A stretch of DNA of 64,000 nt from Verrucomicrobiota bacterium (GTDB lineage Bacteria; Verrucomicrobiota; Verrucomicrobiia; Opitutales; Opitutaceae). The number at the start of each line of letters is the position of its first letter. The first letter of the stretch is position 1. Both the position numbers and the translations under genes were made by a program. Shown here one piece after another: positions 26,790 through 35,840 of the stretch. The DNA lies in assembly GCA_023391285.1 (NCBI GenBank), contig JAEWBF010000048.1, positions 5,672 to 69,671 of the forward strand. The letters run 5' to 3'. Below the pieces are notes generated by a model, which saw nothing but the letters and a program-made list of their open reading frames with translations, did no database searches and was not told where the DNA came from.

Positions 26790-27809
26790 ATGAAAAAAGC
26801 GCTGATTACCGGCATCACCGGCCAGGATGGGTCCTATCTGGCGGAGTTGCTTCTCTCCAAAGGTTATGAAGTTCACGGCGTGATCCGCCGCGCTTCCACG
26901 TTCAACACCGACCGTATCGATCATTTGTATACGGACCCGACGATCTACGGGAAGAAGCTCTTCCTGCACTATGGCGATCTCGCGGATTCGGTGCAGATGG
27001 TGAAGCTGTTGTATGAACTCCAGCCGGACGAGATCTACAATCTCGGTGCGCAGTCGCATGTGCGGGTGTCGTTCGACGTGCCGGAATACACCGGAGATGT
27101 CTGCGGCTTAGGCGCGCAGCGGATTCTCGAAGCGGTGCGTGAAGCGGGCTTGGTGAAGAAGGTGCGCTTTTATCAGGCGTCATCGTCGGAGATGTTTGGC
27201 AAGGTGCAGGAGGTGCCGCAGACGGAGAAGACGCCGTTCTGGCCGCGTTCGCCGTATGGTTGCGCGAAGGTTTACGCGTATTGGCTGACGGTGAACTATC
27301 GCGAGAGCTACAATCTCCACGCGAGCAACGGGATCCTGTTCAATCACGAGTCGCCGCGTCGCGGTGAAACCTTCGTCACGCGCAAGATCACGCGCGCGGC
27401 GACGCGCATCAAACTCGGGCTGCAGGACGCGTTGGTGCTCGGCAATCTCGATGCGCGGCGCGACTGGGGGTATGCGAAGGAATACGTCGAGATGATGTGG
27501 CTGATGCTGCAGCAGGACAAACCGGACGACTACGTGGTGGCGACGAACGAGACGCACACGGTGAAGGAGTTCTGTCAGGAAACCTTCGGGCTGCTGGGAC
27601 TGGATTGGGAGAAATACGTGAAATACGACCAGCGGTATGAGCGGCCGGCGGAAGTGGAGCTTTTGATCGGCGATCCGGCGAAGGCGCGCAAGCAGCTCAA
27701 TTGGGAGCCGAAGGTGCGCTTCAAGGATCTGGTGAAGATCATGGTGGAGTCGGATTTGAAGCTCGCGGAGCGCGAGTTGCAGATCAGCAAGCTGCCGAAG
27801 ATCGTTTGA
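26790..27809 (+). CDS. gmd: GDP-mannose 4,6-dehydratase
   Basis: Gmd converts GDP-mannose to GDP-4-keto-6-deoxymannose, the first step to GDP-L-fucose. The 339-residue extended-SDR protein begins MKKALITGITGQDGSYLAE with the GxxGxxG NAD(P) loop at about 8-14. It has the RRASTFNTDRIDHLY segment, SSSEMFG, and the catalytic Tyr/Lys in SPYGCAKVYAYW (Tyr near 156). The NHESPRRGETFVTRKITRA stretch is diagnostic. It is followed by fcl, the next enzyme, across a 91 bp gap with a palindrome. Confidence 0.96.
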   Translation: MKKALITGITGQDGSYLAELLLSKGYEVHGVIRRASTFNTDRIDHLYTDPTIYGKKLFLHYGDLADSVQMVKLLYELQPDEIYNLGAQSHVRVSFDVPEYTGDVCGLGAQRILEAVREAGLVKKVRFYQASSSEMFGKVQEVPQTEKTPFWPRSPYGCAKVYAYWLTVNYRESYNLHASNGILFNHESPRRGETFVTRKITRAATRIKLGLQDALVLGNLDARRDWGYAKEYVEMMWLMLQQDKPDDYVVATNETHTVKEFCQETFGLLGLDWEKYVKYDQRYERPAEVELLIGDPAKARKQLNWEPKVRFKDLVKIMVESDLKLAERELQISKLPKIV

Positions 27810-27829
27810 TTTTGCCGCTCAGCCCGGAC

Positions 27830-27882
27830 TACACCCGAGACGCGAAAAGGACCCGAGGGTCGCTTTTCGTGTCGTGGGTGTA
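27830..27882. repeat. Word-type palindrome between gmd and fcl
   Basis: TACACCC, GCGAAAAG and GACCC on the left (27830-27854) mirror GGGTC, GCTTTTCG and GGGTGTA on the right (27857-27882), with small mismatched joints. A short GA centre makes it a nearly closed hairpin. It fills most of the gmd-fcl junction. Confidence 0.8.
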
Positions 27883-27900
27883 TTTCGTCGTTTTCATTTC

Positions 27901-28836
27901 ATGAAGCTTTATATCGCTGGACATCAGGGGATGGTCGGAGCGGCGCTGGTGCGCCGGTTTTCGCGCGATCCGGGGGTGACGATTCTGACGCGCACGCGTC
28001 GCGAAGTGGAACTCACGAATCAGGCGGCGGTGGATCATTTCTACGCGACGGAGAAACCGGACGTGGCGATCATCGCGGCGGCCAAAGTGGGCGGGATCCA
28101 CGCGAACAACACGTATCCGGCGGAGTTCATCTACGACAACATGATGGTGGCGGCGAATGCGGTGCATTCGGCGTATCGTCATGGCGTGAAGCGGCTGCTG
28201 TTTTTGGGCAGTTCCTGCATTTATCCGAAGCACGCGCCGCAGCCGATGCCAGAGGATTGCCTGCTGACGAGTCCGCTGGAGCCGACGAATGAAGCGTATG
28301 CGATCGCGAAGATCGCAGGGTTGAAGCTGTGCCAGTATTACCGGAAGCAATACGGCGCGTTGTATCACTCGGCGATGCCGACGAACCTCTATGGGCCGGG
28401 CGACAATTACCATCTGCAGAATTCGCATGTGCTGCCGGCGCTGATCCGGAAATTCTACGAGGCGAAGGAAGCGGGCCGGTCCGAGGTGGTCGCGTGGGGC
28501 ACGGGATCGCCGCGGCGGGAATTTCTGCACGTGGACGAGTTGGCGGACGCGTGTGCGTTCCTGCTGCAGCTCGAAGATCCGCCGGATTGGATCAACGTCG
28601 GTTCGGGCACGGACGTGACGATCAAGGAGCTGACGGAAACCGTGGCGCAGGTGACGGGGTTCACGGGGAAGATCGTGTGGGATGCGTCGAAACCGGATGG
28701 CACGCCGCGCAAGTTGATGGATGTTTCGAAGCTGACGCGCCTGGGTTGGACGGCGCAGCTGAGTTTGCGCGAAGGCGTCGAGCGGACGTATCAGTCGTTT
28801 TTGGCGGAGAAAGCGGCGGGCACGTTGCGGGCTTGA
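27901..28836 (+). CDS. fcl: GDP-L-fucose synthase
   Basis: Fcl epimerises and reduces GDP-4-keto-6-deoxymannose to GDP-L-fucose, a sugar donor for surface polysaccharide. The 311-residue SDR protein starts at the ATG at 27901 (MKLYIAGHQGMVGAALVRRF, with the GxxGxxG loop). SSCIYPKHAPQPM is characteristic, and the catalytic Tyr near 133 is in AYAIAKIAG. FLHVDELADAC is typical of the C-terminal domain. It directly follows gmd. Confidence 0.95.
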   Translation: MKLYIAGHQGMVGAALVRRFSRDPGVTILTRTRREVELTNQAAVDHFYATEKPDVAIIAAAKVGGIHANNTYPAEFIYDNMMVAANAVHSAYRHGVKRLLFLGSSCIYPKHAPQPMPEDCLLTSPLEPTNEAYAIAKIAGLKLCQYYRKQYGALYHSAMPTNLYGPGDNYHLQNSHVLPALIRKFYEAKEAGRSEVVAWGTGSPRREFLHVDELADACAFLLQLEDPPDWINVGSGTDVTIKELTETVAQVTGFTGKIVWDASKPDGTPRKLMDVSKLTRLGWTAQLSLREGVERTYQSFLAEKAAGTLRA

Positions 28837-28866
28837 ATAGTGCGGCCGAAGCGCCGCACGAGAGTG

Positions 28867-28914
28867 GCTTGCAGGTGATTCTGGACTCGCGAAGCTTGCG
28901 GATCGCGTGCAAGC
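28867..28914. repeat. Inverted repeat between fcl and tatC
   Basis: GCTTGCA (28867-28873) mirrors TGCAAGC (28908-28914), with inner CGCGA/TCGCG pairing. It may be an fcl terminator or a dispersed repeat; only one copy is in this window. Confidence 0.45.
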
Positions 28915-28938
28915 ACGCTCCTACGTTGCGATACATTC

Positions 28939-29922
28939 ATGAGTGATCCGCTTTCGACCGAGGAAGACGAGTTTGGGGCCCGGAAATCCTTTTGGGATCA
29001 TCTGCGCGATTTGCGCAAGGCGCTGGTGCGTTCGTTCATCGCGATCGGGCTGGCGATGATCGCGTGTTTGCTGCTCTCGCACCGGATCATGCCGATCCTC
29101 GAGTATCCGCTGCATAACATCGACAAGTTCCAGGAGCCGAAGCCGACGGTGGCGTTTGAGATCGGGAATACGAAGCTGGGGCCTTACGAAGTGCCGGTCG
29201 AAGAATTTGGCGGGGTTGAAGGCGGGCTGACGCAGCTGCGTTACAAGATCGGCGTCGACGAGATCGATGGGAAAAAAGTGGCGACGCTCACGCCGTTGCC
29301 GGTCACCTCGCTGACTCCGAGCCTGCGAGTGAGGCTGTTGAATCTTACTCCAGCGGAGGCGTTCTTCATCGCGTTTCGGGTGGCGTTTTATGCGGCGATG
29401 ATCGTGGCGGCGCCGTTTTGGATTTATTTCATGGGGCAGTTTTTCCTACCGGCGCTGAGCGTGCGGGAGAAGAAAGTGTTCTTCCAGTGGCTGGGCTGGG
29501 GGGTGTTCCTGTTTTTCACGGGAGTGCTGCTGACGTATTTCTTCCTGGTGCCGCTGGCGTTGAAGGCCTCGGTGGAGTATTCGAACCTGCTTGGGTTTCA
29601 GGCGCAGGATTGGCGGGCGGACGCTTACATCAGTTTCGTGTCGAAACTGATTTTGGGCATGGGGATCGGCTTCCAGTTTCCGGTCGTGGTGTTGCTGCTG
29701 GTGAAGATGGGCTTTCTGACGGCTGATCAATTGGCGCATTATCGACGGCACGTGATCGTGCTGGCGCTGATTCTCGGCGCGCTGCTGACGACGCCGGAGG
29801 TGATCACTCAGGTCTCGATGGCCGTGCCGATGTATATTCTCTACGAAATCAGCATTCTGATTGCGCGGTATTGGGAACGGCAGGACAGGCGCAGAGAGGC
29901 GGCCGAAGCGCGGGAAGTCTGA
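28939..29922 (+). CDS. tatC: Sec-independent protein translocase TatC
   Basis: TatC is the signal-peptide receptor of the twin-arginine export system in the inner membrane. The 327-residue protein begins with the conserved SFWDHLRDLRKALVRSFIAI cytoplasmic segment and first helix. It has further helices (MIVAAPFWIYFMGQFF, GVFLFFTGVLLTYFFLVPLA, FPVVVLLLVKMGF and later). It is longer than E. coli TatC (about 258) because of an extra periplasmic segment of about 70 residues after helix 1 (about 55-135). No tatA or tatB gene is adjacent. Confidence 0.93.
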   Translation: MSDPLSTEEDEFGARKSFWDHLRDLRKALVRSFIAIGLAMIACLLLSHRIMPILEYPLHNIDKFQEPKPTVAFEIGNTKLGPYEVPVEEFGGVEGGLTQLRYKIGVDEIDGKKVATLTPLPVTSLTPSLRVRLLNLTPAEAFFIAFRVAFYAAMIVAAPFWIYFMGQFFLPALSVREKKVFFQWLGWGVFLFFTGVLLTYFFLVPLALKASVEYSNLLGFQAQDWRADAYISFVSKLILGMGIGFQFPVVVLLLVKMGFLTADQLAHYRRHVIVLALILGALLTTPEVITQVSMAVPMYILYEISILIARYWERQDRRREAAEAREV

Positions 29923-29942
29923 GTTAAAGGAAACGGCCGGGC

Positions 29943-32717
29943 GTGCCGTTAGACGAGGAGCCAAAACCTCGTCTCATGCCGGACTCTGCCCACGCGACGG
30001 TCGATGATGGCGCGCCGCCCGGTCCGGGGCCGATGTCGTTGGACGCGGCCGCCGATCCGGGGCTGCGCGTGGGGCGGCGCTGGCGGAATCTGGCGATCGA
30101 AGCGGAGGTGCCGGGGACGCCGTGGTGTTTCGTGGCGAATCACGTGGGGTTGATGGAGACGGTGGTGGTGCGGGCGGCGCGGATTCATGCGGGCACGGAG
30201 TGGCGGCGCGGCGCGTGGGAGCGGCTGTGTGCGTTAACGGATTCGAAAGTGGTGCGCTGCATCGAGGCGCATGAAGAATCGGGCTGGCGTTATGAGATCA
30301 CGGCGTTGCCGCCGCCGATGACGTTGCGCGAGTGGATGGCGGCGCATCGGCCGAATTTCGCGGACATCGAAAGCCTCATGCGGCAGATCGCGGGCGCGCT
30401 GGCGGCGTTGCATGGACACGGCGTGGTGCACCTCAACATCCGGCCGGAATCGATCTTCGTGGATGAAACGAAAGGCGAGCCGGTTTACGTGCTCGGCGGG
30501 TTGCAGGAAGCGACGCTTTACACGCAGCCCGAGGTCGCGCTGGCGGACGTGGATCCGTTTTACGCGCCGCCGGAAGCGGTCGGGGTGGAGAAGCATCCGC
30601 CGGGGACGGGATTGTGCGCGTGGGATTGGTGGTCGGTGGGGCGGGTGGTGCAGGAATTTTTATTGGGGAAGCACGTGCTGGCGGTGGTGTGGGACCGGGA
30701 TGTGTCGCGGCCCACGCCGGAGTTGCGTCGGCGCGCGGAGCAGTGGTTGAGGGAAAACGAGATGCCGGACGTGAAAGCGGGGGCGCTCGAGTTTACGCAG
30801 GCGGATCCCGGGTGCATGGCGCTGCTGCGGGGATTGTTGAGCAGTGCGGTTGACGGCCGGTGGGGGCTCGATGCGGTGCAGCGATGGCTGCGGCGGGAAA
30901 CGGTGCGGGATCACTACGATGTGCCGCGCGGCACGCGGATGTGGAGTTGGAAAGGACGCGTTTTCACGGTGGCGGAAGCGGCGGAGTTTTTCACGCAGGT
31001 GAAGCATTGGGCGGAGGGAGAAGACATGCTGTTTCATCCGCAGGAACCGGAGACGCTCGCGCATTTCCTGAGCGAAGTGCCGGCGCATCGCGGGGACTGG
31101 GATCGGTTGCAGCGCGTGTGCGATCTGGCGGAAGGACGCGGCTGGGAGCAGTTGCCGATGGTGGCGAGGCGGCCGGTGACGGCGGCGGTCGCGTGGCTGA
31201 CGCTGGCGGCGGGGGCAGGAGGGCGGCCGAGCTTTCGCGTCTGCGGGCATGCGATCGATTTGCACGGGATCGGGGAGTTGTTGAAGAGCGGAGGCGTGGA
31301 CAACGGCGTGGCGCTCGTGACGGCGCTGCTTTCGCCGGCGGTGATCGAAGCGGTGGAGCCGCATGATGCGGCGGCGGCGCGGGTGTTGAAGGCGGTGGCG
31401 GCGAAAGGAGCGGCGGCGTTGCGGCAGGCGTCGGCGTATGGGTGGTTGGATGCGGACGATGCGGCGGGGCAGGCGCGGATGTTGGAGCTGTCGCTATTGG
31501 GCGGAGCGGTGTTGCGGGAAAAAGTGGATCTCCTGCGCGCGACGCATGCGACGAACACGGATGCGGCGGTCGCGGAATTGTTTGCGGGGAAGACGCCGGA
31601 GCCGGCGGAGTTGGTGCTGCTGGCGTATGCGGCGGAGGCGCCGGAGCGGCATGGATTCGTGACGCACGAAGAATGGCGGAGGCGTCAATGCGCGGAGCTG
31701 CAGGAGCGGGCGGCGGGAATCGGGCGCAAGCTGATGTGGGTGCGGCTGCGAAGCGTGCTGGGAGTTGCGCGGCCCTGGGGCGAGAAGCCGGCGGTGTTTG
31801 CGGGTTTGGTGCTGGTGCTGACGGCGCTCGCGGGGTGGTGGTCGCGTTCCGCGGTGCAACCGGCGGTGTTGGCGGGAGCGATGTTGGGATCGCGCGCGTG
31901 GTTGTGGTGGCGAGTGCGGGGGATGATCGCGCGATTCGATGGAGCGGCGGCGGCGTGGACATGGGGCGACGGGTGGGAGCGGGGGAGAAAGGAAGCGGAA
32001 CGCGTGGCGGAAGGCGCGACGGCGCGGGTATTGAGCGTGCAACTACGCGAGATCCGCGAACGCGTGGAGAAACTGACGAAAGGCAAAGGGCCCCCGGCGA
32101 CGATTCCGGAGCCGAGGTGGTGGGATGTGCACGCGGTGCTCGTGGCGACGGTGGGTGTTGTGTTGGGGATGTTGTTGCAGCCGATGCTTTGGAGCGTCGG
32201 CGCGGATCCGAAGGTGGAACATCGGCGGAATCTGCCAGCCGAAGTGAAGGCGGAAGAAACGGTGACCGAAGTGCCGCTGGCGGAAGCGGGCACGCCCGAG
32301 GCGTTGTTGGCGACAGGGCGCTATGAGGTGGTCGACGACGGATTTGGGCGGCGTTTGCGTGGTCCGCTGCAGACGTGGAATTTTCGGCCTGCGCCGCCGG
32401 TGCCATCGTTGAAGGTCACGGCGCGCGCGGCGGCATCGGCCGAACAGTCGGCTTTCGCGATGGTGAGCGCGGCGGTGCTGTTGCAGCCGTATCCAAAAAA
32501 AGGAGTCAGCGTTTATCTCGCGGTGCGGGTGCCGACGACGCGCGGATTCGGCGTGATGATTTACAATGCGCGCGATCGCGAACTCGCGTCGCGAGACGTC
32601 TTGCTGCTCGAGCGGCCCCTCGAGCGGGAGACCTGGCATGAGTTGAGCGGGCGGCGGATGTTTTACCTCGGGACGCCGGCGGGGCTGGAGGCGGAGTTTT
32701 CCCTTGCGCCGCCGTGA
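29943..32717 (+). CDS. Membrane-anchored protein-kinase-like protein, probable pseudokinase
   Basis: The protein is 924 residues from a GTG at 29943; an ATG at 29976 is an alternative start. The first 350 residues resemble a bacterial Ser/Thr kinase: a C-lobe with ALAALHGHGVVHLNIRPESI, a YAPPEA activation-end motif and a WDWWSVGRVVQEFLLG helix. However, the catalytic loop reads HLN rather than HRD, the metal-binding DFG is replaced (YVLGG), and I see no clear Gly-rich loop. These changes predict an inactive kinase. The middle (about 380-600) is Ala-rich and probably helical. Hydrophobic segments near 615-655 and 725-745 are likely membrane helices, and the C-terminal 170 residues may form a periplasmic sandwich. 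Function unknown. Confidence 0.65.
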   Translation: MPLDEEPKPRLMPDSAHATVDDGAPPGPGPMSLDAAADPGLRVGRRWRNLAIEAEVPGTPWCFVANHVGLMETVVVRAARIHAGTEWRRGAWERLCALTDSKVVRCIEAHEESGWRYEITALPPPMTLREWMAAHRPNFADIESLMRQIAGALAALHGHGVVHLNIRPESIFVDETKGEPVYVLGGLQEATLYTQPEVALADVDPFYAPPEAVGVEKHPPGTGLCAWDWWSVGRVVQEFLLGKHVLAVVWDRDVSRPTPELRRRAEQWLRENEMPDVKAGALEFTQADPGCMALLRGLLSSAVDGRWGLDAVQRWLRRETVRDHYDVPRGTRMWSWKGRVFTVAEAAEFFTQVKHWAEGEDMLFHPQEPETLAHFLSEVPAHRGDWDRLQRVCDLAEGRGWEQLPMVARRPVTAAVAWLTLAAGAGGRPSFRVCGHAIDLHGIGELLKSGGVDNGVALVTALLSPAVIEAVEPHDAAAARVLKAVAAKGAAALRQASAYGWLDADDAAGQARMLELSLLGGAVLREKVDLLRATHATNTDAAVAELFAGKTPEPAELVLLAYAAEAPERHGFVTHEEWRRRQCAELQERAAGIGRKLMWVRLRSVLGVARPWGEKPAVFAGLVLVLTALAGWWSRSAVQPAVLAGAMLGSRAWLWWRVRGMIARFDGAAAAWTWGDGWERGRKEAERVAEGATARVLSVQLREIRERVEKLTKGKGPPATIPEPRWWDVHAVLVATVGVVLGMLLQPMLWSVGADPKVEHRRNLPAEVKAEETVTEVPLAEAGTPEALLATGRYEVVDDGFGRRLRGPLQTWNFRPAPPVPSLKVTARAAASAEQSAFAMVSAAVLLQPYPKKGVSVYLAVRVPTTRGFGVMIYNARDRELASRDVLLLERPLERETWHELSGRRMFYLGTPAGLEAEFSLAPP

Positions 32718-32743
32718 CGAGTTTGCGGCCATGGGCGTTCATC

Positions 32744-33887
32744 ATGATCGCTCCCGAAACATTTTCCCACATCGAGAACATCAAGAAGCGCGCCGGGCAC
32801 TTATGGAGGTTTCTTTGACTGCGAACAAAAGCAGCGAGAGATCGAGGCGCTAGAGGCCGAAATGGGGGCGCCGACGTTTTGGGATAACAACGAACGGGCG
32901 CAGAAGCACATCGCGAAGTTGAACGGCTTGAAGAAGGCCGTGTTGCCGGTCGTGGCCTTTCGCAAGAAAGTCGACGATCTCGACGTGATGGTGGAGCTCG
33001 TGGAGACGGCGTCCGAGGGCGAACGCGAGATGTATCAGCAGGAGCTCGAAGGACAAGTGACGGGCATGGTCGATGAGCTCGACGACTTGGAGATCGCGTC
33101 GTTCCTGACGGGGCAGTTCGACAAGAACAACGCGATCCTCTCGATCCAGTCGGGCGCGGGCGGCACGGAGTCCAACGACTGGGCGGACATCCTTTTCCGC
33201 ATGTATAACCGCTGGGCGGAGCGGCGCGGCTACACGGTGGAAGTGCAGGACGTGCAGGCGGGCGACCAAGCGGGGATCACGAAAGCGACGATGTTGATCA
33301 AGGGCGAGAATGCCTACGGCTACGTGAAAGCGGAGCGCGGCGTGCATCGGCTCGTGCGGATCAGTCCATTCGATTCGAACAAGCGGCGGCACACCTCGTT
33401 TTGTGCGGTGGATGTGATCGCGGAAGTGAGCGACGAGATCGACATGGAGATCGACGAGAAAGATTTGCGCATCGACGTGTATCGCTCGTCGGGCAAGGGC
33501 GGTCAGGGCGTCAACACGACGGACTCGGCGGTTCGCATCACGCATAATCCCAGCGGGATCGTGGTGGTGTGTCAGAACGAACGTTCGCAGCTGAAGAACA
33601 AAGCGGCGGCGATGAACGTGTTGAAAGCGCGCTTGTATGAGAAAAAGCAGGACGAGCAGCGCGCGGAGATGGACAAGTTCTACGGCGAGAAAGGCGAGAT
33701 CGGTTGGGGTGCGCAGATTCGCAGCTATGTGTTGCAGCCGTATCAGATGGTGAAGGATCTGCGGACGGGGGTGAGCACGAGCGACACGCAAGGCGTGCTC
33801 GACGGCGATCTCGACCGTTTCGTGAATGCCTGGCTGCGCGCGGGATGTCCGCGGCATCGGAACAAGGACATCCAGATGGATGAGTGA
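32744..33887 (+). CDS. prfB: Peptide chain release factor 2, with programmed +1 frameshift
   Basis: RF2 ends translation at UGA and UAA. Frame 0 from the ATG at 32744 (MIAPETFSHIENIKKRAG) runs 24 codons to CTT and then meets TGA at 32816-32818. Shifting +1 at that point continues DCEQKQREIEALEAEMG and the main body. The total is about 380 residues. The stop-codon recognition tripeptide SPF is present in VRISPFDSNKRRH, and the catalytic GGQ in GKGGQGVNTTDSAVRI. A naive start at 32862 would miss the N-terminal domain. RF2 senses its own level by this frameshift. Confidence 0.95.
32805..32819 (+). promoter_or_regulatory. RF2 frameshift signal
   Basis: A Shine-Dalgarno-like GGAGG (32805-32809), three T residues, then CTTTGAC (32813-32819) reproduce the classic arrangement of the prfB +1 frameshift site. 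TGA is the in-frame stop that low RF2 levels allow the ribosome to skip. Confidence 0.93.
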
Positions 33888-33892
33888 TGCAG

Positions 33893-34023
33893 AACGCTGA
33901 AACGCTGAAAGGCTGAAACGCTGAAACGTTGAAAACCGGAAGCCCCGAAGAGGCTCCGGTGTTTCCTTCCGCTGCTCGACCTTTGGAGATTTCAGCGTTT
34001 CAGTTTTCAGCGTTTCAGCTTTT
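33893..34023. repeat. Word-type palindrome of the CGCTGAAA family
   Basis: The left arm repeats CGCTGAAA about five times (33893-33934). The right arm repeats TTTCAGCG and TTCAG (33989-34023). A second nested hairpin, CCGGAAGCC/GGCTCCGG (33937-33959), lies in the loop. It fills the 140 bp gap between prfB and the next gene. Confidence 0.8.
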
Positions 34024-34027
34024 GCCG

Positions 34028-35425
34028 ATGTCGCTCTCCCACGAAACCATCAAAGCTGCGCTCGCGGAGCAGCCGTTGTTCGAGGACAAGACGTGGCAGC
34101 TTTCGCCGGAGGCGTGGCCGTTGTCGGCGGAGCAAGTGGCTCAGCTGGAGGCGATCGGCGCGGCGTGTCTCGAGTTTCATCAGGCGTTGGAGACGCTTTA
34201 TTTGCGGGCGGCGGCGGGGAAGAATTTGTTGCGCAACAAACCCCTGTTGGCGCCGTGGGCGGTGGAGTATCTTGATCGCGGAAAGCCGGCGAAGCTCGTG
34301 GAGCATGCGCGCGACGCGCGGAATCGCGGGATGCTGCCGACGGTGTTGCGGCCGGACTTGTTGTTAACGGACGACGGTTGGGCGTTGACGGAATTGGATT
34401 CGGTGCCGGGCGGGATCGGGCTGACGGCGTTTTTGAACCGGTTGTATGGCGCGCAAGGCGGCGTGATCGGCGAAGGCGATGCGATGGTGCGGAATTTTCA
34501 CGCGGCACTGGCGGCGTTGAAACCAGAGTTGGAGAATCCGTTGATCGCGCTGGCGGTGAGCGATGAGGCGGGGACGTATCGGCCGGAGATGCAGTGGCTG
34601 GCGCACCAACTGCAGTTGTTGGGGAAGCGCGTGTTTTGCGTGGAGCCGGATGCGTTGTTTCCGCTCGGGGCGCAGCTGTGCATCGACGTCGATGGCAACC
34701 CGGAGAAGGTCGACGTGGTGTATCGGTTTTTCGAGTTGTTCGACCTCGAGAATATTCGCACGGCGAAGTTCATCTTCGAGGCGTGGAGTGCGGGGGAGGT
34801 GGCGATTGCGCCGCCGATGCGGCATTTTCAGGAGGAGAAACTGGCGCTCGCGTTGTTTCACCATCACCTGCTGCAGGATTTTTGGAAGGAGATGCTGAGC
34901 GGGCGGGCGTGGAAGCTGTTGCACGGATTGATCCCGGCGTCGTGGGTGATGGATCCGGCGCCGTTGCCGCCGGGTGCGGTGCTCGACGGGCCGAAGGCGG
35001 GCGGGCGGGCGTTGAACGATTGGCGGGATCTCGCGGGCGCGTCGCAGAAGGAGCGAGAGCTGATCATCAAAGTGAGTGGGTATCACGAAACGGCGTGGGG
35101 CGCGCGCAGCGTGGTGTTGGGCAGCGATTGTTCGCGGGAGGAATGGCAGCAGGGGGTGGAACGCGCGGTCGAGATGGCGGGGACGAATCTGCATGTGCTG
35201 CAAACGTATCGAAAGCCGAAGCGGATCGAGCATCCGATTTTCGGGGCAGGCGCGGAGGCGGCGGCGAAGGCGGTGCCGGGGCGGCTGCGGTTGTGCCCGT
35301 ATTATTTCGTGATCGACGGGCAGGCGCGGCTATCGGGTGCGCTGGCGACCTTTTGCCCGCCGGACAAGAAGATCATCCATGGGATGCAGGATGCGGCGTT
35401 GTTGCCGGCGCGGGTGCTGGGGTAG
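34028..35425 (+). CDS. Uncharacterised protein, ATP-grasp-like
   Basis: The ATG at 34028 gives 465 residues (MSLSHETIKAALAEQPLF); the frame extends upstream only through the repeat. The protein is soluble with no signal peptide. Segments such as LTELDSVPGGIGLTAFL and LIIKVSGYHETAWGARSVVLG, with a late KPKRIEHPIFG, recall the pre-ATP-grasp and ATP-grasp fold of circularly permuted ligases (glutathionylspermidine synthase-like). I cannot confirm the metal and ATP ligands by eye. Substrate and pathway are unknown, and its neighbour prfB gives no hint. Confidence 0.5.
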   Translation: MSLSHETIKAALAEQPLFEDKTWQLSPEAWPLSAEQVAQLEAIGAACLEFHQALETLYLRAAAGKNLLRNKPLLAPWAVEYLDRGKPAKLVEHARDARNRGMLPTVLRPDLLLTDDGWALTELDSVPGGIGLTAFLNRLYGAQGGVIGEGDAMVRNFHAALAALKPELENPLIALAVSDEAGTYRPEMQWLAHQLQLLGKRVFCVEPDALFPLGAQLCIDVDGNPEKVDVVYRFFELFDLENIRTAKFIFEAWSAGEVAIAPPMRHFQEEKLALALFHHHLLQDFWKEMLSGRAWKLLHGLIPASWVMDPAPLPPGAVLDGPKAGGRALNDWRDLAGASQKERELIIKVSGYHETAWGARSVVLGSDCSREEWQQGVERAVEMAGTNLHVLQTYRKPKRIEHPIFGAGAEAAAKAVPGRLRLCPYYFVIDGQARLSGALATFCPPDKKIIHGMQDAALLPARVLG

Positions 35426-35476
35426 GCGGCGGAGTGCGGCGGGGCGAAACGCGCCCATCGCATGCGGGCCCGAGTG

Positions 35477-35501
35477 GCGGCGGCGGTGGGGTGGCCGCCG
35501 C
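35477..35501. terminator. GC-rich hairpin between convergent genes
   Basis: GCGGCGG (35477-35483) pairs with CCGCCGC (35495-35501). It lies between the ATP-grasp-like gene and the convergent small gene. No T tract is present. Confidence 0.4.
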
Positions 35502-35527
35502 GCCAGGAATCGGAACGAACGCGGCGG

Positions 35528-35797
35528 TTAGGCGGCGGCGTTTTTGTCGGAAGAAGGTTTCGCGGCTGCGGCTGCGGCGGCTGCGGCGTTTTTCGCGAGG
35601 GTGGCGAAGAAGTTGTCGCGGCGTTCGCGGGCGACTTTCACGTCTTTCGTGCCGAGGGAGCGGCGGATGCGCTCTTTCGTGAACGGCGTGGGATGGATCG
35701 TGTAATGGAGGAACCAGGTGCCGTGGTTGTCCCACAGGTGATGGTTGGGGTTTTCCGCGTCAACGCGGAGGCCGGGGAGTTTGGCTAGGGTGGACAT
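35528..35797 (-). CDS. Small protein resembling a tyrosine-integrase arm-binding domain
   Basis: The 89-residue protein has a central segment (GTWFLHYTIHPTPFTKERIR, then RRSLGTKDVKVARERRD). This looks like the N-terminal arm-DNA-binding domain of tyrosine recombinases, where SLGTKD...A..RRD is typical. No catalytic recombinase domain follows; it ends with an Ala-rich tail and PSSDKNAAA. It may be a domesticated DNA-binding remnant. A structured RNA with a terminator lies directly upstream on the same strand. Confidence 0.6.
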   Translation of the reverse strand: MSTLAKLPGLRVDAENPNHHLWDNHGTWFLHYTIHPTPFTKERIRRSLGTKDVKVARERRDNFFATLAKNAAAAAAAAAKPSSDKNAAA

Positions 35798-35840
35798 GAT
35801 GCGTGAGTTCGGGTTGAGCTTCGCGCGTCAGGGGGAAAAC

